Shown here: piece by piece, positions 27,567-38,435 of the stretch
Position numbering within the stretch: the stretch's first letter is position 1
Layout of the letters: each line of letters begins with the position of its first letter
Translations under genes and position numbers: made by a program
DNA from: JBFXJF01 sp050175155
Lineage (GTDB): Bacteria; Bacillota; Bacilli; Tepidibacillales; Tepidibacillaceae
Direction of reading: 5' to 3'
Assembly: GCA_050175155.1 (NCBI GenBank)
Contig: JBFXJF010000015.1
Coordinates: 1-50,176, forward strand
DNA length: 50,176 bases
The notes under the pieces: model-generated
Told to the model about the DNA's origin: nothing
Database searches by the model: none
What the model saw: only the letters and a program-made list of their open reading frames with translations

Positions 27567-28259
27567 ATGATTTCAAATAATTTTATGGAAGAAAACTTGT
27601 TTAAAATGTATGATGATATTCAGCTTGGTAGTAGCTCTGTATGCAAGGAATGTCATGAAAAAACTGCAAATTTATCATTACCTGTTTCATTTTGGTTTGT
27701 TGGTAAAAATTATGAACATGAAACTGGAAGAGTGCTTTTTGTTGGTAAAAATGCACGTGGCGAGCCAGGTGAAAAGAAGGACTATTATTATGATAGCCGT
27801 GATGTAGCGAAAGTATTATGGGAAGGTTCATGGCCATATTGGAGTTACATAAGAAAAATAACCGAAGAGATATATGGAGAAAATGGTGCTGATTATATAG
27901 TTTATACAAACATTATAAAATGCAATAATTCAGGTACTACAGATAATACTTCCGAACTGGTTAAAGATAATTGTGTCAAAAAAATGCAGGTGTTAAAGAA
28001 AGAAATTGAATTGCTTAAACCTAAGAAAATAATATTTTTAACATCATGGTACTATGATGATTATATCAATGGTATTTTTAATGATATTGTTGATATTGAA
28101 AGCAAGAAGATTCAAATTGGAGCCAATAAAATGCCATGGTGGGAGTTTTCTGGCTATATAAATAACGATAATGTAAAGGTTATAAGGGTAGGGCATCCTG
28201 AAAGAAAGAAAAAAGCAGATTATGTTAATGCAATTGTAAAATGGATTAAACAAAGTTAA
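27567..28259 (+). CDS. Uracil-DNA glycosylase superfamily-like protein
   Basis: 230 aa. The motif order resembles the UDG superfamily: LFVGKNARGEPG (near 57), YTNIIKCNN (near 112), LLKPKKIIFLTS (near 149) and VGHPERKKKADYV (near 208). In true UDGs these correspond to the water-activating loop, a conserved strand, and the DNA-intercalating HP loop. A CKEC pair lies near residue 22. The usual catalytic Asp or His cannot be assigned with confidence, so activity is open; it could excise modified bases from incoming DNA. ATG 27567 follows GAGGTGAG. The 211 bases upstream hold no gene. Confidence 0.5.
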   Translation: MISNNFMEENLFKMYDDIQLGSSSVCKECHEKTANLSLPVSFWFVGKNYEHETGRVLFVGKNARGEPGEKKDYYYDSRDVAKVLWEGSWPYWSYIRKITEEIYGENGADYIVYTNIIKCNNSGTTDNTSELVKDNCVKKMQVLKKEIELLKPKKIIFLTSWYYDDYINGIFNDIVDIESKKIQIGANKMPWWEFSGYINNDNVKVIRVGHPERKKKADYVNAIVKWIKQS

Positions 28260-28314
28260 ATTAAATCATCCTTTATTATCAAGAAAAAATGACTAGTTAA
28301 AGAGGTGGCTTTAT

Positions 28315-28977
28315 ATGCCTACTGATAACATAAGCATTCAATTAAATAAGCTAATAAATTATGCATATGTTTTACCGGATAAAACTGATGAATGGAAATC
28401 CAAAGGCTTTGAAGAAAATAAAATTTTTGCATCAGAACTTTGGGACGAGCCAACAGAATATGTTGTGATGACTCGTGAACCCATAAGCTTAATTAAATTT
28501 GGAGAAGAACGCTTAATAGGATGCGAAATTATAGATTTATGTCCTTTCTTAGGATCATATGGAATGGGAGGACCAGGGTATTTTGGCTTTAAGTTTAAGG
28601 TACAAAATGACTTTATGTGGCTTGTTGTATGTATATGGAACGCAGAAGGTTATATGATGTTAGATGATAGAGTGTTGTGCACGGCAAATCAATATAAGAG
28701 AGATTATAATCCATGGTATAGCTCTTTTAATCAATTTAATAAATTATTTAAAAAGGAGCTATTAAATTACAAGATAAACAATATTACAATTAGTGATGAA
28801 AGCATGACTTTAGATTTGGAACGGGAATGTATAAATAGACAAGTCAAGGTGTTTAAGAATGATAAAAGACTTCCGCCAATGGGAAGTGATATTGTAAGAA
28901 TAGATGCATTTAATGTTGGCACCTTGAGTGATTATATGATGGTCATTTATAATCATACAAATTTGTTTGTGGAATAA
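28315..28977 (+). CDS. Hypothetical 220-aa protein
   Basis: Not recognised. The middle is rich in Gly and aromatic residues (GSYGMGGPGYFGFKF, then WLVVCIWNAEGYM), suggesting a compact beta-rich fold; the C-terminal half alternates charged helices and strands. No signal peptide, membrane segment or Cys cluster. AGAGGTGG precedes ATG 28315. It sits in the run of small genes between WYL copy 2 and the DruH/DruE pair, 55 bases after the UDG-like gene. Confidence 0.65.
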   Translation: MPTDNISIQLNKLINYAYVLPDKTDEWKSKGFEENKIFASELWDEPTEYVVMTREPISLIKFGEERLIGCEIIDLCPFLGSYGMGGPGYFGFKFKVQNDFMWLVVCIWNAEGYMMLDDRVLCTANQYKRDYNPWYSSFNQFNKLFKKELLNYKINNITISDESMTLDLERECINRQVKVFKNDKRLPPMGSDIVRIDAFNVGTLSDYMMVIYNHTNLFVE

Positions 28978-29025
28978 GTTCATAAAGACGGACATAAACA
29001 AAATATTTAAATTCTGGAGGATAGT

Positions 29026-29475
29026 ATGCTTATAGAGCTAAACAACGAAAACGTAGAGATTGATGATAATATTGTTGATGAAATAATTATACTTAATAAC
29101 AAGGGCTATACAACATTTGCCTGCTGTGGTGGACATGTTGATAGAGAATGCTATTTAATCGACGTTGTATTTAAAGAACCTTATGGATTAAAACTTGAAC
29201 CGCCAAATGGATTTAAGTGGTATAAAAATGTAGGGCTTGAGTTTTACATACACAAAAATAAAAGTAAGTGTTTATTGAAATACGAAAATGCAATGATAGA
29301 GTTTAAAAAGTGGGTTAAAGATTTACCAAATAATGATGGTGATGATATTCTACCGTTTAATAGAATAAAAACAGATTCTGATTATATATTTTCTGTTGCC
29401 GAACAACACGGTAAAGTAATTTTGCATAAAGATGGTAAACCTGTTTTTACGATAACAAAATATGATGAAAAATAA
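29026..29475 (+). CDS. Conserved 149-aa CCGGH protein, copy 2
   Basis: Differs from the copy at 12750 at about 11 of 149 residues, none within the KGYTTFACCGGHVDREC core. The bases before the start (ATATTTAAATTCTGGAGGAT) are also shared, so the duplicated unit includes its ribosome binding site. It lies directly upstream of the DruH-like gene, just as copy 1 lies directly upstream of the helicase/AddB operon. The position suggests a module-leading component, or simply a mobile unit with its own start signals. Confidence 0.72.
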   Translation: MLIELNNENVEIDDNIVDEIIILNNKGYTTFACCGGHVDRECYLIDVVFKEPYGLKLEPPNGFKWYKNVGLEFYIHKNKSKCLLKYENAMIEFKKWVKDLPNNDGDDILPFNRIKTDSDYIFSVAEQHGKVILHKDGKPVFTITKYDEK

Positions 29476-29553
29476 AATAATTTTATGAAATTCGTTAATG
29501 ATGACACTTACTAAAATACTGATGAGCGGTTAAATATACATAGAGGTGGTTTG

Positions 29554-32500
29554 ATGGATAAGGATTTAAGTTGTATTGAAAAAGAAATTAAAGATAAATT
29601 GGTTGAATGTGAAATATGGGGGGATCTCGGATTATCTTTTGATGAATACGAAACATTAACACAAAATATTAAAGATGCATTGTCTAAGACTGATCGTGAT
29701 CGAAAAAGCTACCTTTATTTTCTAAATAATTATCCAGCTACACTATTAACCCAAGTTATAAATTTCATATTATATAATGATGAGAATAAATTTTGGGATG
29801 AATGGCAAGAATCACTTGATCTTGACATTAACTTTAATGACAGACCTATTATTGGAAGCATATGGATTAAAAAAATGGCGAGATTTGGTTTTACTATACT
29901 TGAAGATGGTGGATACAAGTACTTAACTCCACTTATATGTCAAGCTGGTGTACCAAACAGCAGTTTAGGAAACCTTTTTTACATTGTTGAAAACACTGAA
30001 AATCAATATTTTGATCCAAGAGAAATAATAGATGATCTTTTCAGTTGGAGAAGATATTTGCTAAATAAACCAATTGAAAGATATATTAGGTTGCATCGAG
30101 ATAGCGCCGTTAAGTTTATATTAGATATATATGAAATTGTTAAAAACAATGTCGACACTATATCAACGGAAAACAACAGAATTGTTGAACAATATAAAAA
30201 ATATAAAGATTATGAAGCTACAAGATTTAATTCAAGAAAACATGGAATCAATGAATACATAATGCCACATTTATTTTTTGATTCAATTACAAAAGGTCCA
30301 ACAATTAAATTACCTCAGTTTCCAATAAATAATGAGTATGTTAGAAATTTGATATGGAAAATTGAAGGTGATGCATTTCAAACCTCGGTTTCCGTAAAAA
30401 CATTAACAACAGATTTGGGAAGATTATCAGAGGAAGCCTTAGTGTCAGTTCCATGTTTACCCGAATACTTTATAAAAGTGTATGATGATATTAATGAACA
30501 AAAGCCATTAAAAGCATGGGAAAATTCGATAGAAGGTTTTACAAATGAATTTTTAATTTTTGATAATCGAGGTAAAAGGGTATCGGGAGAGTATTTACCT
30601 AAAGATAGCGGTTATATATTGTATAAAAATGATACTGTAAAGGTTAAGTTTAATAATATGATGAAAGAAGATTTATACTTGCCTGAAATATCAAAAGACT
30701 TTAATGCAATAATGTTTTACATAACAAACAAGGATAGTTCTTTAGAAGTACAAAACTTAACCAGTAAATATTCAATTTCATGTCGCCCAACTTTGAATGT
30801 TAGAATTTATTCTGATAAATATCTATTTGATGAAAATGAGTCAAAGGATAATATTACTGTTTTTACAAAATTTCCAATCATAGAAATTGATTTAGAAGAT
30901 AATAAATCAGTGGATGATATGCTAATTATTATTAGAAACAGACTGTGCAATTATAAACAAACATTACATGTTAGCGATTATGTTAGTATACAAAAAAGTA
31001 CAGGAAATATTGTAATTGATAACAATAATAGTGAAAATATTATGCCTTATGGAAATTATGAAATATCTTTTTATAAAGATAAGGCGTTTTTGCAGTCATA
31101 TAATTTTGCCTATTCACCTCTAATATTATACGATTCCAATAATACAAATTTATGGCCCAATCATAATTCAAATTTAGAATCAACAGGTTTTTGCTACAAG
31201 CCTGAGAAGGGAATAGAAATAGTATTTCAATCAGAGGTAAAGGAAAATTTAGTGCTAATTAATAATGAAGTATGGAAGCAAGTAATTCTAAAGGAATACT
31301 CAAGATTTATTAAAGGGAATCTTGTAGTTAATCAAGATAATCAAATAATAAAAATTCCTTTCAAGAAAACTGTAAGAAATATCACATGGAAATTCTGGAA
31401 TGAAGATAATAGTGAAGAGAGAATTTGTTTAGGAACTGAATACTTTGATGATGATGAGTTTAAGAATAATAAATGGTGGTTGACATTAGACTTTAATATG
31501 AATTCAATTCAATCTACACCAACAATTGAACTAACATCAAAATTGAATCATATAGCTGATATTAATTCTAAGAGTTCTGGAAAAGCAAATATTCCAATGT
31601 CAATTTTTAGTACAACAATTGAAAATGCTAGTTTTCCTATTGAAATTTTATTAAATTATTCTATTGATAATGAGAAAAAATCAATTATACTTGCTAAAAT
31701 ATCAGAAAAGGTTCTATTAAATGAGTTAAGATATAAGAATGATGATGGCACAAAAAATAAACCTTATTTGATATGGAAGCTATATGGAAAAGGTGTTGCA
31801 GGTAGTGATAACACACTTGAGCTAGTTCAAATTAATGATACAGCCTTTAAAGAAGATATTGATTTATGTTGTTCTAAAGCAAATAAAAATGGAATTCATG
31901 AGTCTCTTAAACTAAGTAATAATCTTAATTCAGGACTTTTTAAAATGCAAATGAAAAAAGCAGATGACTTTTTTGGTGATACTGATAAATTTAAACCAGT
32001 AGAAGTAGGAAAAAGTAATACAATACTTGTAAATGTTCATGATATCATAAAAGATAACAATACAATATCTGGACTGATTAATATGACATTATGCCTATGG
32101 AATAACAAGGACTTGTTAAAAAAGGTAAAAAATATATTGCAAAATAAAGTTAATTCTATAGATAAATCTATAAGTGTGAAAGATATTCGAAATCTTATAA
32201 CCTTGACTTATAATTTTGGTTTTATTAATAATCCAAAGGATTTAGAAATCAATTATTTAATTAATCAAATATTGGATATTATAAGCGAAAAATATTTAAA
32301 CCCTAACCAACGATTAGAATTTTTAATAGAATTACTAGATAGTGATACTGAACAGGAAGAACTTGAGTTTATCTATAATAAATTCAGCCTTTCATTATCG
32401 AAGTTTTCTGATAAACCTCCAACCAAAGAGAATGTAGATCATTTATCAAATATTGATAATGCTGCAAGCATAACATGGATGCTTCTTACTCATGCAAAAT

Positions 32501-33195
32501 TTTCTTATCCCGGACTTGCACATAAAATTCTTAATACTATAGGCTTGAATTCAGCTACGGAAATGCTGAGATTTAACAATAAGTGTAAAGATTGCCAAGG
32601 ACAGCAAGAATGGATAGATTGTTATGTAAGAGTTATTAGTGATAATATATTATGTACAAATTATAAAATTATTCCTTCACCGAATATCTATGGTGATACA
32701 GAAGATTTATTAAACATCATTGATTGGGGCAGACCAGGTCGAAATGATGAACCTAAATTATTACTTGAAAATAAGACAGATTCCGGGACTGAATTTTGTG
32801 GTTTAAAATATATTGATATGTTAGTAAGTTGGTTTTTTTATTATAAACGCAACGTTGACGAACTGAAACCCCTTATTGATTCCTTGAAAGAATTATTTGA
32901 AGAAATTGATTGCTCTATACGCAATTTAGATAAAGGTATATTGGAATTTATAAAGCCGATAACATTGGCTCTTAATGGTCGCTATATTGAAAAATCTGTT
33001 TATGAAATATTTTATTATTCAGGCTTATCAACTGTTATTAAGGCTCTTCATAATCGAAATAAGATAACAGATAAACAATTAATGTCTGCTGATAATTATC
33101 TTATAACAATGAAAAAGGTATGTCCAGAAATTGTTGCTAATGATTTGCTGCTTGCAGAATTATATATGTTTTTTAAAGAAAGAGGTACTAGATAA
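29554..33195 (+). CDS. druH: Druantia type III DruH-like large protein
   Basis: 1213 aa with no enzymatic motif I can see. It has a helical N terminus, a long beta-rich middle (about 300-800), and a helical C terminus with a KCKDC pair near 1011. The call rests on size and position: Druantia type III consists of a large unknown protein (DruH) directly followed by DruE, as here. The stop TAA overlaps the DruE start ATG by one base, so the two are coupled. I chose ATG 29554, five bases past GAGGTG, over TTG 29551. Role in Druantia is not established; a scaffold or sensor for the helicase is plausible. Confidence 0.6.
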   Translation: MDKDLSCIEKEIKDKLVECEIWGDLGLSFDEYETLTQNIKDALSKTDRDRKSYLYFLNNYPATLLTQVINFILYNDENKFWDEWQESLDLDINFNDRPIIGSIWIKKMARFGFTILEDGGYKYLTPLICQAGVPNSSLGNLFYIVENTENQYFDPREIIDDLFSWRRYLLNKPIERYIRLHRDSAVKFILDIYEIVKNNVDTISTENNRIVEQYKKYKDYEATRFNSRKHGINEYIMPHLFFDSITKGPTIKLPQFPINNEYVRNLIWKIEGDAFQTSVSVKTLTTDLGRLSEEALVSVPCLPEYFIKVYDDINEQKPLKAWENSIEGFTNEFLIFDNRGKRVSGEYLPKDSGYILYKNDTVKVKFNNMMKEDLYLPEISKDFNAIMFYITNKDSSLEVQNLTSKYSISCRPTLNVRIYSDKYLFDENESKDNITVFTKFPIIEIDLEDNKSVDDMLIIIRNRLCNYKQTLHVSDYVSIQKSTGNIVIDNNNSENIMPYGNYEISFYKDKAFLQSYNFAYSPLILYDSNNTNLWPNHNSNLESTGFCYKPEKGIEIVFQSEVKENLVLINNEVWKQVILKEYSRFIKGNLVVNQDNQIIKIPFKKTVRNITWKFWNEDNSEERICLGTEYFDDDEFKNNKWWLTLDFNMNSIQSTPTIELTSKLNHIADINSKSSGKANIPMSIFSTTIENASFPIEILLNYSIDNEKKSIILAKISEKVLLNELRYKNDDGTKNKPYLIWKLYGKGVAGSDNTLELVQINDTAFKEDIDLCCSKANKNGIHESLKLSNNLNSGLFKMQMKKADDFFGDTDKFKPVEVGKSNTILVNVHDIIKDNNTISGLINMTLCLWNNKDLLKKVKNILQNKVNSIDKSISVKDIRNLITLTYNFGFINNPKDLEINYLINQILDIISEKYLNPNQRLEFLIELLDSDTEQEELEFIYNKFSLSLSKFSDKPPTKENVDHLSNIDNAASITWMLLTHAKFSYPGLAHKILNTIGLNSATEMLRFNNKCKDCQGQQEWIDCYVRVISDNILCTNYKIIPSPNIYGDTEDLLNIIDWGRPGRNDEPKLLLENKTDSGTEFCGLKYIDMLVSWFFYYKRNVDELKPLIDSLKELFEEIDCSIRNLDKGILEFIKPITLALNGRYIEKSVYEIFYYSGLSTVIKALHNRNKITDKQLMSADNYLITMKKVCPEIVANDLLLAELYMFFKERGTR

Positions 33196-36100
33196 TGTCA
33201 ATGAATCCTATTACAACAAAAGAAACAATAAAGAATGATTATATGGCCTACTTGTCATCATTATTAACTGTCAGAGATGATGAAATAACCCGTAAGGCAT
33301 ATGAAGAAGTCAAGAAAACTAATTTTGTGAAAGGTCCATTTTTAGAGGCTACTCTACCATTTCATTCAGGTAAAAGTCTTCATGAACTTTATGATCAAGG
33401 TATTGTAAGCGGCGAGTTTTCAAAAATTTCTGATGAGATACACTATGATAGAAAATTGTACAAGCATCAAGAAATTGCTATAAATAAAATAACATCACAA
33501 CGAAAAAATATAATAGTAGCAACAGGAACCGGTTCTGGTAAGACTGAATGTTATCTTCTTCCAATAATAAATGAGTTAATGCGCCAGAAGGAAAATGGAA
33601 AATTAAACCCAGGCGTAAGAGCATTGTTATTATTTCCAATGAACGCTCTGGCAAATGATCAACTAAAAAAGATTCGTATTATTTTGGCTAATTATCCTAG
33701 TATAACTTTTGGTAGATATACAGGAGAAACTTCATTTGGTAGTGAAAAAGAAGCTGCAATGGAATATGAAGAAAAATATCATAAAAAGCCATTGCCTAAT
33801 GAAATGCTTTCCAGAAAGCGCATGCAAGAAACGCCTCCACAAATTTTGCTGACAAATTATGCAATGCTTGAATACCTATTACTAAGACCAGATGACAGTA
33901 TTTTCTTTGAAGGTCCAAGTGCCAGAAATTGGAGGTTTCTAGTATTAGATGAAGCGCATACATACAAGGGTTCAAATGGTACAGAAATAGCATTGCTATT
34001 CAGAAGGTTGAAAGAAAAGATACGAAAAAATAATCGAGATAGTCTTCAATGTATAGCAACAAGTGCTACCCTTGGCAGTGAGGATGCAAAAGAAGCATTA
34101 TCTGAATTTGCACAAAATATTTTTGGAGAAGAATTTCAAGTAGAAGATATTATCACAGCAGATAGAATAAGAAAAAAAGAAAATGAAGAAATGCATCCTT
34201 TTTCACCAAAAGAGTACAAATCTATTTCACTAGAAATTGAAGGTATGAAGGAAGAAGAAAAGTGCTCATACATCTATAACAAATTAATCTTTGATAGCAG
34301 GATAATAAAAATTCAAAATGTTCTAGATAAAAAGCCACAAGTTGCTGAAGAAGTAGCTGAAATAGTATTTGATGATCTATATACTAAAACAGAAAAAATG
34401 GATGCTTTTATTAATTTAGTGGAGCTTGCTGTTATTGCTAAAGAGGATTTGAATTCTTCATCATTGCTTCCAGCCAGATACCACTTGTTTGTAAAATCTT
34501 TGGAAGGTATGTTTGCTTCTTTTTACCCAAACAAGGAAATTTATCTTAATAGAAAATCTACTGTTTTAAAGGGAGATAATACCATTTCAGTTTTTGAGCT
34601 TGCCAATTGCCAGAAATGTGGTCAAGAGTATATAGTAGGAAGAATAGATGATGGATATCTTAAACATGTTAATGATATTGACAAGCCGGAATATTTTCTA
34701 ATTTCAAAACTATCAGAACATGAAGACATTGATGTTGATGTAGACGATGATGATGACGCTTTTGAAACCACAGATGTAAGTAATTTGGAAAAATATATTT
34801 TATGTACTGCTTGCGGTAAAATAGAGCCATTTACTGATAATGATGATACTAAAATTAAAAAATGCTGCAATGTACATGATAAAAGTAAGTATATGGTAGT
34901 CTATGGTTTAACATATAGTGGAAAAGCAAAAGATTTAAATACATGTGCAATGTGCGGCTCGGTATCACCTTCAGTAATTAAAAGGTTTTTAACTGCTAAT
35001 CATGCAGCTACATTTGCTATAGCTAATAGTTTGTATACTATGATACCTCCATTAAGTATAAAGGATGATTATATAGAGGAATCTGAGGGTAATGATGACT
35101 TTTTCTTTACTCCAACAAATGAAATTTCAAGTGAAGTTAAAAGCGAAATGGGAAGGAAATTATTAATCTTTTCAGATAATAGGCAGGAAGCTGCATTTTT
35201 TGCTGGTTATATGAGCAATAAACATAATCAAATTTCATGGCGCAGAATAATACTAAATGAGCTAAAAAAACAAAGAAATGGCATCAGAATGGATGACTTA
35301 ATGGACTTGTTGTTAATACAAGGTGAAAAAGCTGGTCTTTTTTCTGAATCTGAAATTAAAAAAATGTCAGATAATCAGAAAAGAACAATAGCCAGTGGTT
35401 TTGTTCTTAAGGAATTCATGGGAGTAGAACGCGAAACAGGTTTAGAAGGCAGAGCATTTGTTGAAATATATCCGGAGCCAATTATAGGTGGACAAAAGTG
35501 GAATCTTACTAAAGACGAAGTTTGGAATGTTCTTAGATATTTTATGGATACAGTTCGTTTCGCAGGAGCAACAAATTTTCCTGACACAGTGAATCCTAAG
35601 GATGAATTTTTTGCACCTAGGAACAGAGAAGTGTTTTTTAGAAAAGAAACAAGAGGAAGTAGTGGTGGAAAAGAAATAATTAGCTTTATACCTGCAAAAC
35701 ATAGAAAAAACAAGAGATTTAATTTTGCCAAAAAACTAGTAAGGATTCAAGGAATTTCTGAAGAATTGCTTGATGACAGTGCATTAAAGATTTTAAATGA
35801 GGCTTATGATTTATTTGTTAATTTAGAAAGGAGAGGTTACTTTATTAGAGAACAAGTAGGTACAGGAGGCTATGCACTTAGAATTGACTATCGAAAATGG
35901 TATTTTAGATTTATAGATAACAACGAACCTATGTATAGATGCAGTAAATGTGGAAAACTTTCTACATATTCAGTTAAGGGTATTTGCCATAACTTAAAGT
36001 GTGATGGACATCTTGATGTAATTATAGCTTCAGATATTAGAAATGATCCGTATTATTCAATAATCTATAATAATGAAAAAGTAATTCCTATGATAGCAAA

Positions 36101-38435
36101 AGAGCATACAGCGCAGCTTTCAAAGGATGCAGCCGGCGACTATCAAAAGAATTTCGAAGAAGGAAAGGTTAATGTTTTAAGCTGCTCTACAACCTTTGAA
36201 ATGGGAGTTGACGTGGGCGAGCTTGAAGCAACCTTTCTTCGAAACGTACCACCAGAAACAGCTAATTATATTCAAAGGGCAGGTCGAGCTGGAAGAAGGA
36301 CTTCTTCGACTGCATTTTCTGTAACATTTGCAAGACGTAACAGCCATGATATAAATTTCTTTAATAATCCTTCAGAAATTATAAGTGGCAAGATTAAAGC
36401 TCCTTATATTGAGCTAATGAACGAAAAAATAGCTTCAAGACATCTTAATTCAGTTATATTATCTTGGTTCTTTAAAAAGAAACGTATATACTTTGAAGAG
36501 AATACTAAGGCTTTGATTGGATATAATGGTGGAATTGATATTGTGGATGCCTTAAGAGAAGAACTTGAAAATAGACCTACAGACTTATATGAATCTATTA
36601 AAAAGGTATTTCCTGCTGAATTGGTTGAACGACTGGAAATTGAAAGTTGGTTGTTTGTTGACAAATTAATAGGTGAAGATGGTGCTTTGACTAAGGCTAT
36701 TATGAAAAGAAAAGAAGATGTTTCTAATTTTGAAAATATAAAGTCTAGGATGTATGAACGCGGTAAAAGCACTGACAAAGTTTTAAATATGATAAAAACA
36801 TATTTAGATGAGAAGACAATTAACTTCTTGGCTTCTAATGGCGTTTTACCTAAATATGGATTTCCGGTTGATGTCGTTAATCTTCAGATTTTAAATAACT
36901 CTGTAGATGCAAAGAGGGTTGAATTATCTAGGGACCTGAAACTTGCAATTAGTGAATTTGCACCTCCAGGAAGTGTTATAGCTAATGGCAGAGTCTGGAC
37001 AAGTTACGCTATTAATGTAATACCAGGTAAAGGATGGCCTACTTATAAATATTATGAATGTCCAAAATGTAGAAGCCTATCCTCACCGGAAATTAATCCA
37101 ACCATTATGGAATATGAGGATGGGTTAGAAAAACCAAAGATATGCAGATGTGGTACGCAAATGAAATCAAAATGGTTCATAATTCCTAAATTTGGATTCT
37201 CTACTTCCTTTGACGAGAAATCAAAACCAGTAGGAGAAAACAGGCCTAAACATTTCTATTCCACTAGAACTCAATTCTGGGGAATTGGTGAACTTGATTC
37301 TTATCAAAGGGAACAAAGAAAGGAAAAAGAAACTTTTATTGGAGGTAAAGCTGTTAAAATTGCATATTCTCCAAATGGAAAGCTTGTTGTTTTAAATAGA
37401 GGTAATACAAATTCTGGTCTATGGGTATGTAAGACATGTGGTTATGTTAATGATTATCCAAATAATCGAACACATAAAACAAAATTTGGTTATGATTGTC
37501 CAAATATTCATTTGTCTAATGTTTCCTTGGGACATGAGTTTTCTACTGATATTTTAAGAATAGAACTACCAATCCAATATGGGAAATATGATTTATTAGG
37601 AAAAAACAAGTGGAAATCATTACTGTATGCAATTTTAGAGGGAGCTTCTGACGCTCTCGGTATCGCAAGAAGTGATATAAATGGATGTCTTAATGAGGAC
37701 AGCGGTCAAAATGTTCTTATATTATTTGATGAATCTGCAGGTGGAGCAGGTCATGTAAAGCAAATTTTTAATAAAATTGATGAAGTTTTTCTAGCAGCCT
37801 TAAAAAGGGTAAACGGAAACTGTGGTTGCTCAGATGAAACATCCTGCTATGGTTGTCTAAGAAATTATAACAACCAGTTTGAGCATGACGAGCTTATAAG
37901 AGGAGCTGCAAAAGAATATTTGAAATGGCTTATCTATGGGGCTAAAGTAGAAGTTAAAACAGAAGTTAAAGCACATGACGAAAATTTAAACGTTGAAACA
38001 GTTGTAAACTATAAAAATGATAATAATGAAAGCAATGACGTTTATATGTTTAGTGATGAATGGACAGAGATATTATCACAGGTAACTGAAAGCTCTGATG
38101 TTATTGAATTTGTTGAAGCTTTAGCTAAGGCAGACATTAATATACCTACAGATGTTGGTATAGATGTATTAAGCAAAAACCGCGAAGGAGTAATTTGTGA
38201 AGCAGAACTATTATGGGAAGCTCATGATAAATCAATACTTGTTCTAAAAAATGATAATGAAGCTTTTGTTGATGTTTGCAAAAACCAAGGATATACGGTC
38301 TTTGTAATTGGTATTAATACTCCGGATGAAGTTATTCAAGAAATAAAAAATAAAGTTGGAGGATCTCATGGCAGAGAATGCGGTAAAAATCATACTATCT
38401 ACAGATTACGTAAGAGCGCTGTTGAATCTTCCTAA
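33195..38435 (+). CDS. druE: Druantia DruE-like DEAD/DEAH helicase with DUF1998 domain
   Basis: 1746 aa, close to the ~1800-2100 aa of DruE. Motifs: Walker A GTGSGKTECYLLP (near 108), LLFPMNALANDQ, DEAHTYKGSNG (near 250), ATSATLG (near 288), FEMGVDVGELEATF (near 1000), and YIQRAGRAGRR (near 1025). Seven or more Cys pairs lie between and after the RecA lobes (CQKCG, CTACG, CAMCG, CSKCG, CPKC, CKTCG), ending in the DUF1998 cluster NCGCSDETSCYGC near 1545. An acidic DVDVDDDDDAFE insert lies near 515. The last ~170 residues (EAELLWEAHDKSILVL) may be a restriction-endonuclease-like domain (inference). DruE is the hallmark of Druantia anti-phage systems. Confidence 0.75.
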   Translation: MSMNPITTKETIKNDYMAYLSSLLTVRDDEITRKAYEEVKKTNFVKGPFLEATLPFHSGKSLHELYDQGIVSGEFSKISDEIHYDRKLYKHQEIAINKITSQRKNIIVATGTGSGKTECYLLPIINELMRQKENGKLNPGVRALLLFPMNALANDQLKKIRIILANYPSITFGRYTGETSFGSEKEAAMEYEEKYHKKPLPNEMLSRKRMQETPPQILLTNYAMLEYLLLRPDDSIFFEGPSARNWRFLVLDEAHTYKGSNGTEIALLFRRLKEKIRKNNRDSLQCIATSATLGSEDAKEALSEFAQNIFGEEFQVEDIITADRIRKKENEEMHPFSPKEYKSISLEIEGMKEEEKCSYIYNKLIFDSRIIKIQNVLDKKPQVAEEVAEIVFDDLYTKTEKMDAFINLVELAVIAKEDLNSSSLLPARYHLFVKSLEGMFASFYPNKEIYLNRKSTVLKGDNTISVFELANCQKCGQEYIVGRIDDGYLKHVNDIDKPEYFLISKLSEHEDIDVDVDDDDDAFETTDVSNLEKYILCTACGKIEPFTDNDDTKIKKCCNVHDKSKYMVVYGLTYSGKAKDLNTCAMCGSVSPSVIKRFLTANHAATFAIANSLYTMIPPLSIKDDYIEESEGNDDFFFTPTNEISSEVKSEMGRKLLIFSDNRQEAAFFAGYMSNKHNQISWRRIILNELKKQRNGIRMDDLMDLLLIQGEKAGLFSESEIKKMSDNQKRTIASGFVLKEFMGVERETGLEGRAFVEIYPEPIIGGQKWNLTKDEVWNVLRYFMDTVRFAGATNFPDTVNPKDEFFAPRNREVFFRKETRGSSGGKEIISFIPAKHRKNKRFNFAKKLVRIQGISEELLDDSALKILNEAYDLFVNLERRGYFIREQVGTGGYALRIDYRKWYFRFIDNNEPMYRCSKCGKLSTYSVKGICHNLKCDGHLDVIIASDIRNDPYYSIIYNNEKVIPMIAKEHTAQLSKDAAGDYQKNFEEGKVNVLSCSTTFEMGVDVGELEATFLRNVPPETANYIQRAGRAGRRTSSTAFSVTFARRNSHDINFFNNPSEIISGKIKAPYIELMNEKIASRHLNSVILSWFFKKKRIYFEENTKALIGYNGGIDIVDALREELENRPTDLYESIKKVFPAELVERLEIESWLFVDKLIGEDGALTKAIMKRKEDVSNFENIKSRMYERGKSTDKVLNMIKTYLDEKTINFLASNGVLPKYGFPVDVVNLQILNNSVDAKRVELSRDLKLAISEFAPPGSVIANGRVWTSYAINVIPGKGWPTYKYYECPKCRSLSSPEINPTIMEYEDGLEKPKICRCGTQMKSKWFIIPKFGFSTSFDEKSKPVGENRPKHFYSTRTQFWGIGELDSYQREQRKEKETFIGGKAVKIAYSPNGKLVVLNRGNTNSGLWVCKTCGYVNDYPNNRTHKTKFGYDCPNIHLSNVSLGHEFSTDILRIELPIQYGKYDLLGKNKWKSLLYAILEGASDALGIARSDINGCLNEDSGQNVLILFDESAGGAGHVKQIFNKIDEVFLAALKRVNGNCGCSDETSCYGCLRNYNNQFEHDELIRGAAKEYLKWLIYGAKVEVKTEVKAHDENLNVETVVNYKNDNNESNDVYMFSDEWTEILSQVTESSDVIEFVEALAKADINIPTDVGIDVLSKNREGVICEAELLWEAHDKSILVLKNDNEAFVDVCKNQGYTVFVIGINTPDEVIQEIKNKVGGSHGRECGKNHTIYRLRKSAVESS

